From Desulfobacter sp. (GTDB lineage: Bacteria > Desulfobacterota > Desulfobacteria > Desulfobacterales > Desulfobacteraceae), in contig JAQYWJ010000091.1 in assembly GCA_030145005.1 (NCBI GenBank), positions 1 to 8,155 on the forward strand: a stretch of DNA of 8,155 nt, given 5' to 3'. A program made the translations under genes and the position numbers. Positions 6,079 to 8,155 of the stretch are shown here, piece after piece (within the stretch, counting starts at the first letter, position 1; each line of letters begins with the position of its first letter). Below the pieces are notes generated by a model, which saw only the letters and a list, made by a program, of their open reading frames with translations, ran no database searches and was not told the DNA's origin.

Positions 6079-7044
6079 TTATAAAGACCGAATCTCTTTT
6101 AAACTGTTATTCATATCAACCAGCAGTTCATCTACCGACTCATAGAAAACCGAACTTGAAGATGATAAATGCATCAAGATATTATTTAATGAGTTTGGAA
6201 TATAATTATATATTTTCTTCACATTAACGACACGGTTGCCTATAACTACAGAGTAATCACCTGAATTCAGTGTATTGAGAATAGAATTTTCTGTTCCGAG
6301 TTCCAGCAAAGTCTGCATAGTAAGATTTGCTTTACCGACAAGATACACAAGAATGCTTTTTAATCCGAAAATATCCAGACCGAAGGGATTTTCGTAAAGT
6401 TCAAACGCATAATCAAAGTCGATCCACCGATATGCTCCGGTTCCACTTTCAACCCACAAATGATCACGCCGGACATCACCATGTTTTTCATCGTGGCTGT
6501 GCAAAAAACTGATTGCTTCGCACGCACCAATAAACTTCTCAAATATATCAGGAAAATATTCATGAAAATAAGTTTTATGATCGACCGGGATATCGTGCAC
6601 CACAACGTCAAGCCGCTTTCCGCGAATGATATCCAAGACCCTGACATTATTTCCTGCTATGTCATTCTTAGAATATCCCTGCATGAAACGCATATCCCCT
6701 TTAACAAGATCTAAGATTCTAGCTTCTTTACGAGGACTTCTATAGCACTTAATTTCGAACGGCCCAATATACATTGGAAATGTTTCATAAAAGGCTAATT
6801 TTAAAATTTGAGACCGGCCGGATTCAAGATGCTTAACGCGCTTCACCCAATATTTCGGGTCAACCAAACCAAATCGGCGCTCCTGTTCATTTTTAAGTAC
6901 AAGAAAATGCTCATTTCCAAGTTTCATGACATCACTGTAATCAATATTCATAAATTCAGTCGAATCAGTGAAAATCTTCCCAAAACGGGACATTTGGGAA
7001 TCAGGCATATACTTATGGATAAGTTTTTTAACGTCAGTACTCAT
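6079..7044 (-). CDS. protein-kinase-like (kinase/aminoglycoside-phosphotransferase superfamily) protein
   Basis: A 321-aa soluble protein with a recognisable kinase layout. K82 (ILKLAFYE) or K99 (FEIKCYR) is the candidate beta-3 lysine and E107 (RKEARIL) the candidate helix-C glutamate. DIIRGKRLD (138-146) resembles the hinge. HGDVRRDHLW (188-197) is the catalytic loop with D190, and WIDFDYAFE (207-215) supplies the metal-binding D209. DIFGLKSILVYLVG (224-237) resembles the helix-F segment of Ser/Thr kinases, and SVDELLVDM (303-311) the final helix. Two departures stand out: the asparagine normally five residues after the catalytic aspartate is H195, and DFG reads DFD. The start chosen is ATG at 7044, because AGGAG at 7050-7054 lies 5 nt before it; the in-frame GTG at 7050, two codons earlier, overlaps that Shine-Dalgarno and is unlikely. 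The universal stress protein gene follows 27 nt downstream. Activity could be protein kinase, small-molecule kinase or pseudokinase. The gene is AT-rich compared with the window ends. Confidence 0.8.
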   Translation of the reverse strand: MSTDVKKLIHKYMPDSQMSRFGKIFTDSTEFMNIDYSDVMKLGNEHFLVLKNEQERRFGLVDPKYWVKRVKHLESGRSQILKLAFYETFPMYIGPFEIKCYRSPRKEARILDLVKGDMRFMQGYSKNDIAGNNVRVLDIIRGKRLDVVVHDIPVDHKTYFHEYFPDIFEKFIGACEAISFLHSHDEKHGDVRRDHLWVESGTGAYRWIDFDYAFELYENPFGLDIFGLKSILVYLVGKANLTMQTLLELGTENSILNTLNSGDYSVVIGNRVVNVKKIYNYIPNSLNNILMHLSSSSSVFYESVDELLVDMNNSLKEIRSL

Positions 7045-7049
7045 AGCCA

Positions 7050-7054
7050 CTCCT
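7050..7054 (-). promoter_or_regulatory. ribosome binding site deciding the kinase-like gene start
   Basis: AGGAG on the minus strand sits 5 nt before the ATG at 7044. The last G of AGGAG is also the first base of the in-frame GTG at 7050, so this site can serve only the ATG. Nothing comparable lies at the right distance from the GTG. Confidence 0.7.
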
Positions 7055-7069
7055 GATATTGTATATGAA

Positions 7070-7082
7070 CTCGATGATCGAG
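7070..7082. promoter_or_regulatory. 13-bp palindrome upstream of the kinase-like gene, possible operator
   Basis: CTCGAT-G-ATCGAG is a perfect inverted repeat with 6-bp arms around one base, 25 nt upstream of the kinase-like ATG in the 127-133 nt spacer that must hold that gene's promoter if it has its own. It could bind a dimeric regulator or form a tiny hairpin. No second copy was found in the window and no clear -35/-10 pair was recognised, so this is weak. Confidence 0.2.
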
Positions 7083-7177
7083 ATGAAGCAACAAAGACCG
7101 CTTATAAACTCATGAAAAGGTTACCACAGCAGAGTTAAAAGTAAAATAGAAAGGCAAATTTATTTCAGCTCCCAGGA

Positions 7178-8155
7178 TCAGCCTATTTTCAGGACCTTTG
7201 CTCCCCTGATGGTTCCTTTTTTCAGCTCGACCAGGGCCTGGTTAGCCTCTTCAAGTGAAAATTCCTCAACCTCCGGCCGGATTCCAAACCGCTCAGCCAG
7301 GGTTAAAAATTCTACGACATCCTTACGGCAGATATTGGCAACACTCTTGATCTCTTTTTCCATCCAAAGATGAGCTGGATAATCCAGTTTTAAAAGGTAA
7401 TCCTTATCCATCTCTTCTTTCCTGATGGCATTGATGACCAGCCGTCCGCCGGGTTTAAGGTTTTTCATTGCCTCAACAACCGGTTTCCAGGCAGGTGTGG
7501 TATCAATAACAGAGTCCAGCAGTTCCGGTGACGCTTCTGCCGTATCCCCGGCCCAGACAGCCCCAAGCTCTTTTGCAAATTCTCTCTCTACAGAATTTCT
7601 GGCAAAAACAAACACCTTTGCATCAGGATATTTAAACCTGACCAGCTTTAATACCAGATGACCCGAAGCACCAAACCCGGTCAGCCCGATATTCTGCCCA
7701 TTCTTAAGCCCTGTTAATCTCAAAGAGCGGTACCCGATTGCACCTGCACATAAAAGTGGAGCAGTCTCCGTATCCTTAAGCCCATCCGGAATAGGAACGG
7801 CAAAGTGCTCTGGAATGACCATATATTCTGCATACCCGCCATTGGCATCCTTCCCTGTGGCCTTGAAATCCTCACACAGGTTCTCATTGCCGGCCAGGCA
7901 GAATTCACATGTCCGGCAGGCTGAATAAATCCATGCAATCCCAACCCGGTCGCCAAGTTGAAAACCTTTAACATTTTTACCGGCCGTTTCAACCTGTCCC
8001 ACCACCTGGTGTCCCAAAATAACAGGCAGAACCGGTGGTGCAGTTCTGCCTTCAATTTCATCCAGTTCAGTATGGCAGACCCCGCAGACAGATACCTTAA
8101 CCAAAATTTCGTCATCTCCTGGAACAGGAACAGGCAGATCAACCAAATCCAGAGG
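7178..8155 (-). CDS. zinc-dependent alcohol dehydrogenase (medium-chain family), 5' end cut by the window
   Basis: NAD(P)-dependent medium-chain dehydrogenase; 325 residues are visible, numbered from the codon at 8155-8153. The frame stays open to the window edge and family members begin some 10-15 residues earlier, so the TTG at 8146 is not taken as the start. Catalytic zinc ligands are C27 (CGVCHTEL), H49 (LGHQVVG) and C136 (PLLCAGAIGY). The structural zinc site is complete with C80, C83, C86 and C94 (CRTCEFC...ENLC). The cofactor loop is GFGASG (160-165), and VFVFARNSVEREFAKELGA (181-199) follows. GFGASGH, WAGD (201-204), KSVANICRKDVVEFL (270-284) and the SLEEANQALVELKKG segment (300-314) match the subfamily I know as cd08298/TIGR02822 (annotated CAD2-like). 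GHQ instead of the common GHE appears normal for that subfamily. The in vivo substrate, an alcohol or aldehyde, cannot be read from sequence. Its stop lies 133 nt before the kinase-like ATG, with no evident terminator between. Confidence 0.92.
   Translation of the reverse strand, partial: PLDLVDLPVPVPGDDEILVKVSVCGVCHTELDEIEGRTAPPVLPVILGHQVVGQVETAGKNVKGFQLGDRVGIAWIYSACRTCEFCLAGNENLCEDFKATGKDANGGYAEYMVIPEHFAVPIPDGLKDTETAPLLCAGAIGYRSLRLTGLKNGQNIGLTGFGASGHLVLKLVRFKYPDAKVFVFARNSVEREFAKELGAVWAGDTAEASPELLDSVIDTTPAWKPVVEAMKNLKPGGRLVINAIRKEEMDKDYLLKLDYPAHLWMEKEIKSVANICRKDVVEFLTLAERFGIRPEVEEFSLEEANQALVELKKGTIRGAKVLKIG

Noticed and set aside
7048..7050. GTG as the start of the kinase-like gene
   Set aside because: It overlaps the AGGAG ribosome binding site, which is correctly spaced only for the ATG at 7044.
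7993..8013. GHQ in place of the common GHE in the dehydrogenase, considered as an inactivating change
   Set aside because: The zinc-ligand histidine is retained, all other zinc ligands are present, and Gln at this place fits my recollection of this subfamily.
8144..8146. TTG as the start codon of the alcohol dehydrogenase
   Set aside because: The frame remains open to the window edge with residues (PLDLVDLPVP) typical of the family's first strands, so the gene starts outside the window.

Overview
This window looks like ordinary chromosome from an anaerobic, probably sulfate-reducing, delta-proteobacterium (Desulfobacteraceae type, such as a Desulfobacter relative). The assignment rests on my recollection of how these protein families look in that group and on the mixed base composition. 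No rRNA or taxonomic marker gene is present, so it is an inference.

Left part, plus strand (10-3728). A full-length DNA polymerase I gene (polA, three intact catalytic domains) is followed after 203 nt by an NAD kinase gene (nadK, GTG start). The spacer is almost filled by an imperfect inverted repeat of about 146 bp. It is flanked by a 5-bp direct repeat (ACTAA) that overlaps the polA stop codon, so it resembles a small non-autonomous mobile element (MITE-like) that landed at the end of polA. A short GNRA-capped hairpin and a good ribosome binding site precede nadK.

Junction (3729-3859). nadK and the next gene converge on a 131-nt spacer holding a strong 11-bp stem-loop, which probably insulates the two transcripts.

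Right part, minus strand (8155 down to 3860). Five genes run in one direction: a zinc-dependent alcohol dehydrogenase cut by the window edge; an unusual protein-kinase-like protein; an ATP-binding-type universal stress protein only 27 nt after it; a class I SAM methyltransferase; and a metallo-beta-lactamase-fold protein of the UPF0282 family. The kinase-like gene and the stress-protein gene almost certainly form one transcription unit and suggest a signalling pair. The kinase region is visibly more AT-rich than polA/nadK or the dehydrogenase. The methyltransferase and UPF0282 genes have no assignable substrate.

Points most worth a second look are the MITE-like element at the polA stop codon, the kinase/universal-stress-protein pair with its non-canonical HGDxRxDH catalytic loop, the UPF0282 hydrolase (a family I know mainly from archaea) in a bacterial setting, and an A9 tract at the polA domain boundary where one inserted A would stop translation just before an in-frame ATG. 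No CRISPR array, tRNA, rRNA or complete insertion sequence was seen, and no stretch over 300 nt lacks a gene.
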